Shown one piece after another: positions 1 to 6,719 of a stretch of 14,501 nucleotides of DNA. Position 1 is the stretch's first letter. Each line of letters opens with the position of its first letter. A program made the position numbers and the translations under genes. The notes beneath the pieces are model-generated. The model saw only the letters and a list, made by a program, of their open reading frames with translations, ran no database searches and was not told the DNA's origin. The stretch is taken from contig JBOGJI010000303.1 in assembly GCA_050747865.1 (NCBI GenBank), positions 1 to 14,501 on the forward strand, written 5' to 3'. Source of the stretch: JBOGJI01 sp050747865. GTDB lineage: Bacteria > Acidobacteriota > Thermoanaerobaculia > Multivoradales > JAHEKO01.

Positions 1-331
1 ACAGTCCGGCCTCGGCGTCGAAGCCGTAGCGGGAGGCCAGCGCCCGGTCGTCGCGCAGCAGCGGGTAGGGCAACCGAAGCTCCCGCTGCAGCTCCTGCAG
101 ACGCGGCACCGGCGTCGGGCTGACGCCAAGGGCGCGCAGCGGTCCGGGCAGGCGCCCGGACAGGCGGGCGAGGGCCAGGAGGTCCGAATGCGCCGCCTCC
201 GCTTCCGGGTCGGCGAAGAAGTAGAGCAGCGCCGCGGCGCGACCGACGGAGTCGCGCAGGGTCAACACGCAGCCTTCGGTGGAAGTGAGGTCGAAGTCGG
301 GCGCACGCTCCCCTACTGCTGGGATCGCCAT
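1..331 (-). CDS. Peroxiredoxin-like (AhpC/TSA fold) protein, partial, lacking the peroxidatic cysteine
   Basis: Only the first 110 residues are present; the 3' end runs off the left edge. I translated it by hand from ATG at 331. A GAGAGG ribosome-binding site lies just upstream, overlapping the end of rseP, which stops 13 bp away. The N-terminus (MAIPAVGERAPDFDLTS) is the classic opening of AhpC/TSA peroxiredoxins, followed by a hydrophobic strand ending LLYFFADPE at residues 35-43, where family members have YFYPKDxTPGC. Here the peroxidatic Cys position, about residue 47, is Ala, and the Thr three residues before it is also Ala. The only cysteine seen is C21, in the wrong place. The fold is therefore recognisable but ordinary peroxidase chemistry looks impossible. 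It could be a structural or regulatory thioredoxin-fold protein. The missing half might hold a cysteine. It is the last visible gene of the envelope operon. Confidence 0.7.
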   Translation of the reverse strand, partial: MAIPAVGERAPDFDLTSTEGCVLTLRDSVGRAAALLYFFADPEAEAAHSDLLALARLSGRLPGPLRALGVSPTPVPRLQELQRELRLPYPLLRDDRALASRYGFDAEAGL

Positions 332-344
332 CGGTGGCCTCTCG

Positions 345-1658
345 TCAGGAGCCCGGCAAGACGCCGGAGGGCAGGGCCTTGACCAGGTCGAAATAGATCA
401 CCATCGCCATCAGGGCGATGATGAGGGCGAAGCCGAGCTGCTGCACGCGCTCCTTGACCCTGAGCGAGAGGTCGCGGCGCAGGGTACCCTCCACCAGCAG
501 CAAGGCGATCTGGCCGCCGTCGAGAATGGGGATGGGGAAGAGGTTCAGGAGCCCGATGCTGATCGACAGCAGGGCCATCACGTAGACGAGGTTGCGCACA
601 CCGGCTCGTGCCGCCTCGCCGGAGATCGCGGCGATCCCGATGGGACCCGAGAGCGCGCTGCGGGCCTTCATGCGTCCGGTCACCACGTGTCCCAAGGCGG
701 CCAGTGTATGGCGCACGATCTGCGCGTTGTGGCGCACGCTCTCGACCGTCGCCTCGATCGGCCCGAAGCGCTGGAAGTAGCCGATTCCGGCGCCGATACG
801 GCCGCTGCCCCCCTCGTCCACGGGCACGACGGTGAGGGTCAGCGGACGACCGTCGCGCTCCAGCTCGAGCTCCACGCCGACAGCCGCGTGCTCCTGGATG
901 TGCTGCACGAATCCCTGGAGATCGAAGACCGGACGCCCGTCCATGGCGTGCAGCTCGTCGCCGACCCGCAGCCCCGCGCGCTCTCCGGGCAGTCCTGGAA
1001 CCAGCTGCGTGATCCGCGGTTGAATGCGCGGCGCGAAGCCGGCGTCGCCGACCTCGTAGCGGGGTACCGATTCGGGAGTCAGCTCGGTCGCGAACCGGCT
1101 GCCGTCGCGCTCGACGGTCAGGGACATCGTCTTCGCGGGCGAGGCCATGACCGCAAAGCCCACCGCGTCCCATCGCTCCACCGCCTCGCCGTCGATGGCC
1201 ACGATGCGGTCGCCCGGCTCGAGCCCGGCCGCGGCGGCCGGGCTCGCCTCCGCGACCTCGCCGACCACCGGCGGCAGATCGCGCAGGTAGGGCACCTCGA
1301 TGCCCACCATGAACACCCCCGCCATCAGCACGACCGCCAGCACGCCGTTGGCCACCGGGCCGGCCAGATAGACCAGGACGCGCTGCCAGCGCGGACGGTT
1401 CAGGAAGTCGCGCGGATCGTCGGTCAGCTCCTCGGGGTCGTCGCCGCCGAGGCGCACGTAGCCGCCGAGCGGCAGCCACGCCACCCGGTATTCCGTGTCG
1501 CCGCGCCGGAACTTCCACAGCGCCCGCCCGAAGCCGATCGAGAATACGGGCACCTTCATGGCGAACGCCTTGGCCACCAGCAGATGCCCCATCTCGTGGA
1601 CGAAGATGATGACGCCGAGGGCGACCAGGAAGGCGAGGATGTTGGTCAATACGTTCAT
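345..1658 (-). CDS. rseP: RseP family site-2 zinc metalloprotease
   Basis: This is an inner-membrane intramembrane protease of 437 residues. In known bacteria RseP cleaves anti-sigma factors and leftover signal peptides within the membrane. The zinc motif HEMGH is at residues 21-25 inside the first membrane segment. A second membrane segment lies at about 95-119. Two PDZ-like domains span about 125-205 and 215-285 (GLEPGDRIVAIDG and GLRVGDELHAMDG). The third catalytic motif NLFPIPILDGG is at 372-382, followed by a last membrane segment at about 405-425. The length matches the family (about 440-450), so it looks intact and active. The start is ATG at 1658, but the upstream bases show no clear Shine-Dalgarno motif. 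It follows dxr after a 112-bp gap and precedes the peroxiredoxin-like gene. The dxr-rseP order is common in bacteria. The substrate here is unknown; no anti-sigma factor is in view. Confidence 0.96.
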   Translation of the reverse strand: MNVLTNILAFLVALGVIIFVHEMGHLLVAKAFAMKVPVFSIGFGRALWKFRRGDTEYRVAWLPLGGYVRLGGDDPEELTDDPRDFLNRPRWQRVLVYLAGPVANGVLAVVLMAGVFMVGIEVPYLRDLPPVVGEVAEASPAAAAGLEPGDRIVAIDGEAVERWDAVGFAVMASPAKTMSLTVERDGSRFATELTPESVPRYEVGDAGFAPRIQPRITQLVPGLPGERAGLRVGDELHAMDGRPVFDLQGFVQHIQEHAAVGVELELERDGRPLTLTVVPVDEGGSGRIGAGIGYFQRFGPIEATVESVRHNAQIVRHTLAALGHVVTGRMKARSALSGPIGIAAISGEAARAGVRNLVYVMALLSISIGLLNLFPIPILDGGQIALLLVEGTLRRDLSLRVKERVQQLGFALIIALMAMVIYFDLVKALPSGVLPGS

Positions 1659-1770
1659 GGTCCAGCTGGCGGCCGTTCAGGGGCCGGTTTCCGATCGTAT
1701 GTCAGATCCGGGGCTGTCGCCCACCCACCCTGAAACGAGCCTGCCCCGCATCGAATTCCTTCCCCGACGA
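1659..1770. other. Noncoding spacer between dxr and rseP
   Basis: This 112-bp gap is the only sizeable one inside the leftward operon. Apart from shadow frames it holds no gene. I see no convincing -35/-10 pair, T-run terminator or strong hairpin. It could hold an internal promoter for rseP, but nothing in the sequence shows one. Confidence 0.4.
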
Positions 1771-2931
1771 CTACGCGGCGAAACGCGGTAGCAGCTCGCG
1801 GGCACGTTGCCGTCCCCAGCGGTCCCAGGCGAGCGCGCCCTCCAGGTCGTCGACCGGACCGGGCTGGTGATCCTCCAGGACCGCTGCGACGAGGCCGGGA
1901 ATCGCCGAGAAGGGCAAGCGCTCGGCGAGAAAGGCCTCGACCGCGATCTCGTCGGCGGCGTTGAGCACCGCGGGCCCGCTGGGGCCGAGGCGGAACGCCT
2001 CGCGGGCGAGACGCAGCGCCGGAAAGCGCTGCTCGTCCACGGGCTCGAAGTCGAGGCGCCCCAGCCGGCTGGGCTCCAGGCGCTCGAAGGGAGAGGCCCA
2101 GCGCTCCGGCCAGCCGAGGGCGTATTGCACCGGGAAGACCATGTCGTTCGGCGCCAGCTGCGCCAGCCAGGTGCCGTCACTGTATTCGACGAGGGCGTGG
2201 ACCTGGGACTGCGGGTGGACGACCACGTCGACGCGCTCCAGAGGCAGGCCGAACAGATGCACGGCCTCGATGACCTCGAAGCCCTTGTTCATCAGCGTCG
2301 CCGAGTCGACCGTGATGCGCGGCCCCATCTGCCAGGTGGGGTGCGCCAGGGCCTCTCCCGGCGTGATGCCGGCGAAGTCCTCGTCGCGCAGACGGAAGGG
2401 TCCTCCCGAGGCGGTCAGGACGAGGCGATGGACGGCGTCCGCGGGCGCGCCCTGCATCGCCTGGTGGAGGGCCGCGTGCTCGCTGTCGACCGGCAGCACC
2501 CGGGCGCCGGTCCGCCGCGCCACTCCCAGCAGCAGCGCGCCGGCGACCACCAACGATTCCTTGTTGGCCAGCGCCACGTCGCGACCGGCGGCCAGGGCGG
2601 CGTGCACCGCGGGCAGACCGACGACACCGACGAGGGCCGCCAGCACCCGGTCCGCGGCCGCATCGGCCGCCAGCTCCGCCAAGCCGGCCGCGCCCTCTAC
2701 CACCTCCACGCCTCCGGGGATCGCCTCGCGTACGCGCGCCGCCGCCGCGGCGTCGACCACCGCGACGCGCGCCGGCCGGAACTCCAGGATCTGCTCGATG
2801 AGCCGCCGCGGGTGGCTGCCGCGGGCGGCGAGCCCGACCACCTCCAGCCGCTCGGGGTGGCGCCGCACCACCTCCAGAGCGCTGCGGCCGACCGAGCCGG
2901 TGCTGCCCAGGACCGTGATCCGGCGCCTCAT
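1771..2931 (-). CDS. dxr: 1-deoxy-D-xylulose-5-phosphate reductoisomerase
   Basis: This cytosolic enzyme converts DXP to 2-C-methyl-D-erythritol 4-phosphate with NADPH, the first committed step of the MEP isoprenoid pathway. The start is ATG at 2931, overlapping the cdsA stop as ATGA; the frame stays open further upstream, but that extension lies inside cdsA. The protein has 386 residues, normal for the family. The NADPH loop GSTGSVG is at 9-15 and ANKES at 122-126. Metal ligands D149 and E151 sit in VDSEH and E222 in FEVIEA. The TASGGPF loop is at 173-179 and the flexible active-site loop with HPTWQMGP at 197-204. The carboxyl-terminal domain follows. The motif after VDSEH reads AALHQ rather than the usual A-I-F-Q pattern, a mild variation. 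It supplies precursor to UppS, which is encoded two genes upstream in the same unit. Confidence 0.97.
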   Translation of the reverse strand: MRRRITVLGSTGSVGRSALEVVRRHPERLEVVGLAARGSHPRRLIEQILEFRPARVAVVDAAAAARVREAIPGGVEVVEGAAGLAELAADAAADRVLAALVGVVGLPAVHAALAAGRDVALANKESLVVAGALLLGVARRTGARVLPVDSEHAALHQAMQGAPADAVHRLVLTASGGPFRLRDEDFAGITPGEALAHPTWQMGPRITVDSATLMNKGFEVIEAVHLFGLPLERVDVVVHPQSQVHALVEYSDGTWLAQLAPNDMVFPVQYALGWPERWASPFERLEPSRLGRLDFEPVDEQRFPALRLAREAFRLGPSGPAVLNAADEIAVEAFLAERLPFSAIPGLVAAVLEDHQPGPVDDLEGALAWDRWGRQRARELLPRFAA

Positions 2932-3758
2932 CGCGCTACCGCCTGCGGCCCCAGCCACAGGAGCCCCAGGAGCAGGGCCGGCGCCGCGAACAGCAGGGCG
3001 TCGACGCGATCCAGCACGCCGCCGTGCCCCGGCAACAGAGTCCCGGTGTCCTTCACTCCGGCGCCCCGCTTGAGCATCGATTCGACGAGATCGCCGATCT
3101 GGCCGGCGACGCCGGTGAGCAGGCCAAGCGCGAGGAGGGAGAGATCCACCCGCCCGAGATAGCAGAGTCCCCAGACGGCGGTGGCGGCGAGCGCCGTCAA
3201 GACGCCGGCGGCGGCTCCCTCCCAGCTCTTGTTGGGACTGATCGTCGGCGCCATCTTGTGTCGCCCCCAGGCAGAGCCGAAGTAATACGCGGCCGAGTCG
3301 CCGAGCCAGACGATGGCGAGCAGCAGGAACAGCACCCAGGGGTCGAGGCTGCGGATGCGCGTCACGCTGATCGCGGGCAGCACGAAATACGGCAGCCCGA
3401 AGGTCATGGCACCGAGCCCGGCCAAGCTCTGCTCCACCGGCGTACGCCCGAAGAGGATCAGCATGCCGGCGCCCAGGGCCAGCACCAGCAGCGCACCGAA
3501 GAGCCCGATGTCTCCTCTGCTGGCAAGGGCTCCGCCGCCTTCGACATAGGCGTACGCAACGGCCGCCAGCGTCACGACGAGGACGGGCAGGGCCTTCACC
3601 GGCGCGCCCGGCGCGAAGCGGCGCGCCAGGACGGTGAACTCGAACGACGCCCAGCCGACGACCGCGAGGACGACGACGAGGAACCAGAGGTCCGAGAACA
3701 GAAAGACCGCCACCAGGGCCAGGGGTACGGCCACCAGGGCGGTCAGCAGGCGCGTCAT
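2928..3758 (-). CDS. cdsA: Phosphatidate cytidylyltransferase (CDP-diacylglycerol synthase)
   Basis: This integral inner-membrane enzyme makes CDP-diacylglycerol from phosphatidic acid and CTP, the branch point for phospholipids. I chose ATG at 3758, giving MTRLLTALVAVPLAL, the usual family N-terminus, and 276 residues. A GTG at 3809 would add 17 residues and overlap uppS by 23 bp, but it has no visible ribosome-binding site. Several membrane segments are evident, at about 5-40, 55-72, 85-103, 120-131, 140-152, 183-200, 205-218 and 254-270. WLGDSAAYYFG at 151-161 and SPNKSWEG at 174-181 are family motifs. The CDS signature, SMLKR followed by VKD and then LLPGHGGVLDRVD, covers about 227-253 and holds the catalytic acidic residues. 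The stop overlaps the dxr start, which implies translational coupling. Confidence 0.95.
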   Translation of the reverse strand: MTRLLTALVAVPLALVAVFLFSDLWFLVVVLAVVGWASFEFTVLARRFAPGAPVKALPVLVVTLAAVAYAYVEGGGALASRGDIGLFGALLVLALGAGMLILFGRTPVEQSLAGLGAMTFGLPYFVLPAISVTRIRSLDPWVLFLLLAIVWLGDSAAYYFGSAWGRHKMAPTISPNKSWEGAAAGVLTALAATAVWGLCYLGRVDLSLLALGLLTGVAGQIGDLVESMLKRGAGVKDTGTLLPGHGGVLDRVDALLFAAPALLLGLLWLGPQAVAR

Positions 3759-3786
3759 GGGGCGCGTATGGAACGCTATGCGGCGG

Positions 3787-4629
3787 TCAGGGGCCCGTGC
3801 GCCGCTCACGCTCGGCCGGCGGCGCCTCGTCGCCGAGGCTGCCGTAGCGGCGATCGCGCTCCTGGTACGCGAGGATGCCCTCGAACAGGTCGCGGCGCCG
3901 GAAGTCCGGCCACAGCGTCGGCGTGATCCACAGCTCGGTGTAGGCGAGCTGCCAGAGGAGGAAGTTGGAGACCCGCATCTCGCCGGAGGTGCGGATGAGC
4001 AGGTCGGGGTCGGGCTGGCCGGCGGTGTAGAGGTAGCGGCCGAGGGTCTCCTCGTCGATGTCGGTGCGCTCGCCGCTCGCCCAGTCGGCGACGATGCGCC
4101 GGCAGGCGTCGACGATCTCGCAGCGGCCGGAGTAGTTGAGCGCCAGGTTGAAGGTCATGCCGGTGCAGTCCTTGGAGGCGTCGATGGCGCGCTCCAGGCC
4201 GGCGACGACCGCCGGCTCGAGCTCGCGCCAGCGGCCGAGGACGTGGAATCGCACGTTGTGCCGGACCAGGGTGTCCTGCTCGCGCCGCAGGTAGTCCTTG
4301 AGCAGATTCATGAGCGTCCACACTTCGTAGCGCGGGCGCTTCCAGTTCTCGACCGAGAAGGCGTAGAGGGTGAGCGCCTCGAGCCCCAGGGCGGCGCTCG
4401 CCTCCAGGGTGTCGCGCACGGCCTCGACGCCGGCGCGGTGGCCTTCCACCCGCGGCAGGTCGCGGGCCTGGGCCCAGCGGCCGTTGCCGTCCATGATGAC
4501 GGCGACGTGGCGCGGCAGGCGGTGGCGGTCGATGCGCCGGGCCAGGAGCTCCTCCGGCGAGCCGGGAGCGGCGAGTTGCGTGGGATCAGGCATGACGCCG
4601 TCGGGAAAGTTACCACAGGGACGAGACAT
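3787..4629 (-). CDS. uppS: Polyprenyl (undecaprenyl) diphosphate synthase, cis-prenyltransferase
   Basis: This enzyme condenses isopentenyl diphosphate onto farnesyl diphosphate to make the long cis-polyprenyl diphosphate, the lipid carrier for peptidoglycan and other glycans. The protein has 280 residues from ATG at 4629, which has a GGAG-type ribosome-binding site about 5-10 bases upstream and overlaps truA by 20 bp. ATG at 4593 would give 268 residues, closer to the usual 240-260, and is a real alternative. Motifs: IMDGNGRWA at 45-53 with catalytic Asp47, the HRAG phosphate-binding residues at 64-67, SVENW at 92-96, NYSGR at 165-169, RTSGEMRVSNFLLWQ at 213-227 and LWPDF at 239-243. All regions needed for activity are present. 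Product chain length cannot be read from the sequence. It sits just upstream of cdsA, the usual arrangement. Confidence 0.96.
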   Translation of the reverse strand: MSRPCGNFPDGVMPDPTQLAAPGSPEELLARRIDRHRLPRHVAVIMDGNGRWAQARDLPRVEGHRAGVEAVRDTLEASAALGLEALTLYAFSVENWKRPRYEVWTLMNLLKDYLRREQDTLVRHNVRFHVLGRWRELEPAVVAGLERAIDASKDCTGMTFNLALNYSGRCEIVDACRRIVADWASGERTDIDEETLGRYLYTAGQPDPDLLIRTSGEMRVSNFLLWQLAYTELWITPTLWPDFRRRDLFEGILAYQERDRRYGSLGDEAPPAERERRTGP

Positions 4630-5383
4630 CGGGCTCCCACTCCGGGCCGTAGTGGACCACCTCGAGGACGAGGCCCTGGGGTGGGGCGGTGGGGCCGGCT
4701 TCGGCGCGGGGGCGGCCGGTGAGGAGGTGGGGGATGTCGGCGGGGTTGCGGCGGCCGCGTGCGACCTCGATCAGGGTGCCGACCAGGGAGCGGACCATGC
4801 CGCGCAGGAAGCCATTGCCCTCGATGTGGAGCTCCAGGGTGTTGTCCTGCTCGTGCCACGCGGCGCGGTCGATGCGGCGGACCGGGGAGCGGTGGGCGCC
4901 GCCGGTGAGGGTAAAGGCGGTGAAGTCGTGCTCGCCGACGAGGGCGGCGGTGGCCTGGCGCAGCCGCTCGAGGTCGAGGTTCGGGGTCACGGCCACGGCG
5001 AAGAGGGCGTCGAGCGGCGTGAGGATACGGGTGCGGATCAGGCGGTAGCGGTATTCCTTGGCGAGGGCGTGCTTGCGGGCGTGGAAGCCGGGGGGCATGC
5101 GCGCGGCGGCGAGGACGCGGATGTCGTCGGGCAGGCGGTGGTTCGCGCCGTGGACCAGGCCGGTCTCGGGGAACGGGCGGGCGAGCTCGAGATGCGCGAC
5201 CTGGGCGCGGGCGTGCACTCCGGCGTCGGTGCGGCCGGCGCCGACGACGGCCGCCGAGGTGTCGAGTAGGGCGGCGAGCGCCTGCTCGACGCGCTCCTGC
5301 ACGGTCACCGCGTTGGGCTGGCGCTGCCAGCCGGCGTAGGCGGTGCCCCGATAGGCCAGGGTCAGGCGGTAGATGTGGCCCAT
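4610..5383 (-). CDS. truA: tRNA pseudouridine(38-40) synthase
   Basis: TruA isomerises uridines 38-40 in the anticodon arm of many tRNAs to pseudouridine. The start is ATG at 5383, giving MGHIYRLTLAYRGTAYAGWQ, the standard TruA N-terminus, and 257 residues. The frame stays open far upstream, but that part is antisense-like shadow within the glycosyltransferase gene. The catalytic Asp is D53 in GAGRTDAGVHA. Other family features are FHARKHALAKEYRY, the HDFTAF motif in the middle, and GNGFLRGMVRSLVGTL with VARGRR near the C-terminus. The start lies 22 bp inside the upstream glycosyltransferase gene, with no clear Shine-Dalgarno motif, so translation may be coupled. A tRNA-modification gene among envelope-lipid genes is probably a matter of shared transcription rather than shared function. 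Confidence 0.96.
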   Translation of the reverse strand: MGHIYRLTLAYRGTAYAGWQRQPNAVTVQERVEQALAALLDTSAAVVGAGRTDAGVHARAQVAHLELARPFPETGLVHGANHRLPDDIRVLAAARMPPGFHARKHALAKEYRYRLIRTRILTPLDALFAVAVTPNLDLERLRQATAALVGEHDFTAFTLTGGAHRSPVRRIDRAAWHEQDNTLELHIEGNGFLRGMVRSLVGTLIEVARGRRNPADIPHLLTGRPRAEAGPTAPPQGLVLEVVHYGPEWEPDVSSLW

Positions 5384-6666
5384 CGGCGCGAGATGACGAG
5401 AGTGAGAAAGAAGGGCGCCCAGACCGCGACGTAGACCCAGGGCCAGTAGGGGGCTCCCAGCGGCTGGGTCAGGTAGCTGGCGAAGATGGTGGCCGAGAGC
5501 ACGACCCATTCGCGGGCCCGCGCCAGGGCGGCCCAGGGAAGCACCCAGAGCAGGTACCAGGGGTAGACGGTCGGCGAGCAGAGGACGAGCCAGCCGAAGG
5601 TGGCGAGGACGGCTGCCAGCAGGGAGCCGCGGCGGAGCTGCCGCGCGACCTGCCAGGCGAGCAGGGCGAGCAGCGGCACGCGAGCGACGAGCTCGGGGTA
5701 GATGTAGGGCTGCACGGCGCTCCAGCCCGGCCAGCCGGTGGAGACCTGGAGCCGCGACAGGACCCCCTTGATGGCGGCGCTCGCATCCACAGAGGCGAGC
5801 AGGCGCCATAGGGGCTCGTAGAGCGGTCCGTTGAACTCCCAGCTCTGCGCGTAGACCGTCCACGCGGGAGGAATTCCCCCACCCGCGGCCAGCACCGGGG
5901 CGAAAGCGGCGAGGCCGACCAGCGCGACGATTCCCAGGAAGGCCCACGGCCTGCCGCTGCGGGTCGCCCACAAGGGGATCGCGACAACAGGCACCAGCTT
6001 TGCACAAACGCCCGCAACAGTTGCCGTCGCCGCGGCCAGCCCACGCGGCGGTCGGGCCGTCAGGAAGCAGACAGCGGCAGCCGCCAGGAGGACGCCCAGG
6101 GAGTCGACATGTCCCATTCCGGCGACCTCGATGGTGGCAAGCGGGTTCCAGGCGTAGGCGACGGCGTGGAATGGCGGCAGCCGCCATCGGCGGGCGAGAA
6201 GGAGAAGCAGAGCGCACAGCCCGATGTCCGCCGCTGCCAAGCCGAGCTTGAGGACGAATAGGGAGGCAGGGAGGCGAGAGGCTATACTGAAGACGGTCAA
6301 CGCGAGTGGCGGATAGATCGTGGGCACCTCGGGATGAGGCACCGATCGCCCGTACTGGTCGCGAAAACCGTGATGGAGGGATGAGAGCGTGTCGTCGGTC
6401 GGGCGCAGCCGGTAGGGATCGTGACCGGCGGAGGCCACTCTTCCATCCCAGAGGTAGCGGTAGATATCATCGGAGAGCGTAGAAGGAAGCGGCAGCACGA
6501 GGGCACGCAGGACTCCGGCGACCAGCAGGATGTGTATCGGCTGCAGTCGCCGCGCCGATGTCCAGGCCCAGAGCATCCCCGCGAAGGAGACGACACAGCA
6601 CAGCAGCACCGCCACTCTGTGCCGGGGCAGATCCCGGACGAGCAACAGCCCCAGATGACCGGCCAC
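5362..6666 (-). CDS. Multi-pass membrane glycosyltransferase, GT87-like (polyprenyl-phosphate-mannose-dependent type)
   Basis: This is a hydrophobic protein with about ten or more membrane segments. From GTG at 6666 it has 434 residues. The conserved first-loop motif SDDIYRYLWDGR at 65-76 is followed by a GHDPY motif and HPEVPTIYPP at 111-120. Aspartates in this loop are the expected catalytic or metal-binding residues of GT-C enzymes. The pattern fits GT87/DUF2029 mannosyltransferases, which transfer sugar from a polyprenyl-phosphate donor on the outer face of the membrane. The exact sugar and acceptor cannot be read. The start is unsure: an in-frame GTG at 6753 would add 29 residues but would run 34 bp into the divergent glycosyltransferase gene. 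It heads the leftward operon, whose UppS makes the polyprenyl chain such an enzyme would need; that link is inference. Confidence 0.82.
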   Translation of the reverse strand: MAGHLGLLLVRDLPRHRVAVLLCCVVSFAGMLWAWTSARRLQPIHILLVAGVLRALVLPLPSTLSDDIYRYLWDGRVASAGHDPYRLRPTDDTLSSLHHGFRDQYGRSVPHPEVPTIYPPLALTVFSIASRLPASLFVLKLGLAAADIGLCALLLLLARRWRLPPFHAVAYAWNPLATIEVAGMGHVDSLGVLLAAAAVCFLTARPPRGLAAATATVAGVCAKLVPVVAIPLWATRSGRPWAFLGIVALVGLAAFAPVLAAGGGIPPAWTVYAQSWEFNGPLYEPLWRLLASVDASAAIKGVLSRLQVSTGWPGWSAVQPYIYPELVARVPLLALLAWQVARQLRRGSLLAAVLATFGWLVLCSPTVYPWYLLWVLPWAALARAREWVVLSATIFASYLTQPLGAPYWPWVYVAVWAPFFLTLVISRRWATSTA

Positions 6667-6702
6667 CAGCAGGGTTACGGCGCCGGCCGGGGCGATGCCC
6701 CG

Positions 6703-6713
6703 CGGAGAGGAGA
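6703..6713 (+). promoter_or_regulatory. Ribosome-binding site of the GT2 glycosyltransferase gene
   Basis: The purine-rich run GGAGAGGAGAC ends about six bases before ATG at 6720. It fixes the start, since the longer open frame reaching back to 6558 lies inside the divergent GT87 gene. The space between the two divergent starts is only about 53 bp, so any promoters must overlap the coding ends. Confidence 0.7.
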
Positions 6714-6719
6714 CGGCAG

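Noticed and set aside
279..1733. Long plus-strand open frame (484 residues) across rseP
   Set aside because: It is fully antisense to rseP, which has HExxH, PDZ and LDGG motifs. The frame's product is low-complexity and rich in H, R, D and G, as expected of a GC-rich shadow.
1807..3162. Long plus-strand open frames (451 and 370 residues) across dxr
   Set aside because: They are antisense to a clear dxr gene and show no recognisable domain or ribosome-binding site.
5384..6217. N-terminal extension of the truA frame
   Set aside because: The extension overlaps the GT87-like gene in another frame and is arginine- and alanine-rich with no domain. The standard TruA N-terminus begins at 5383.
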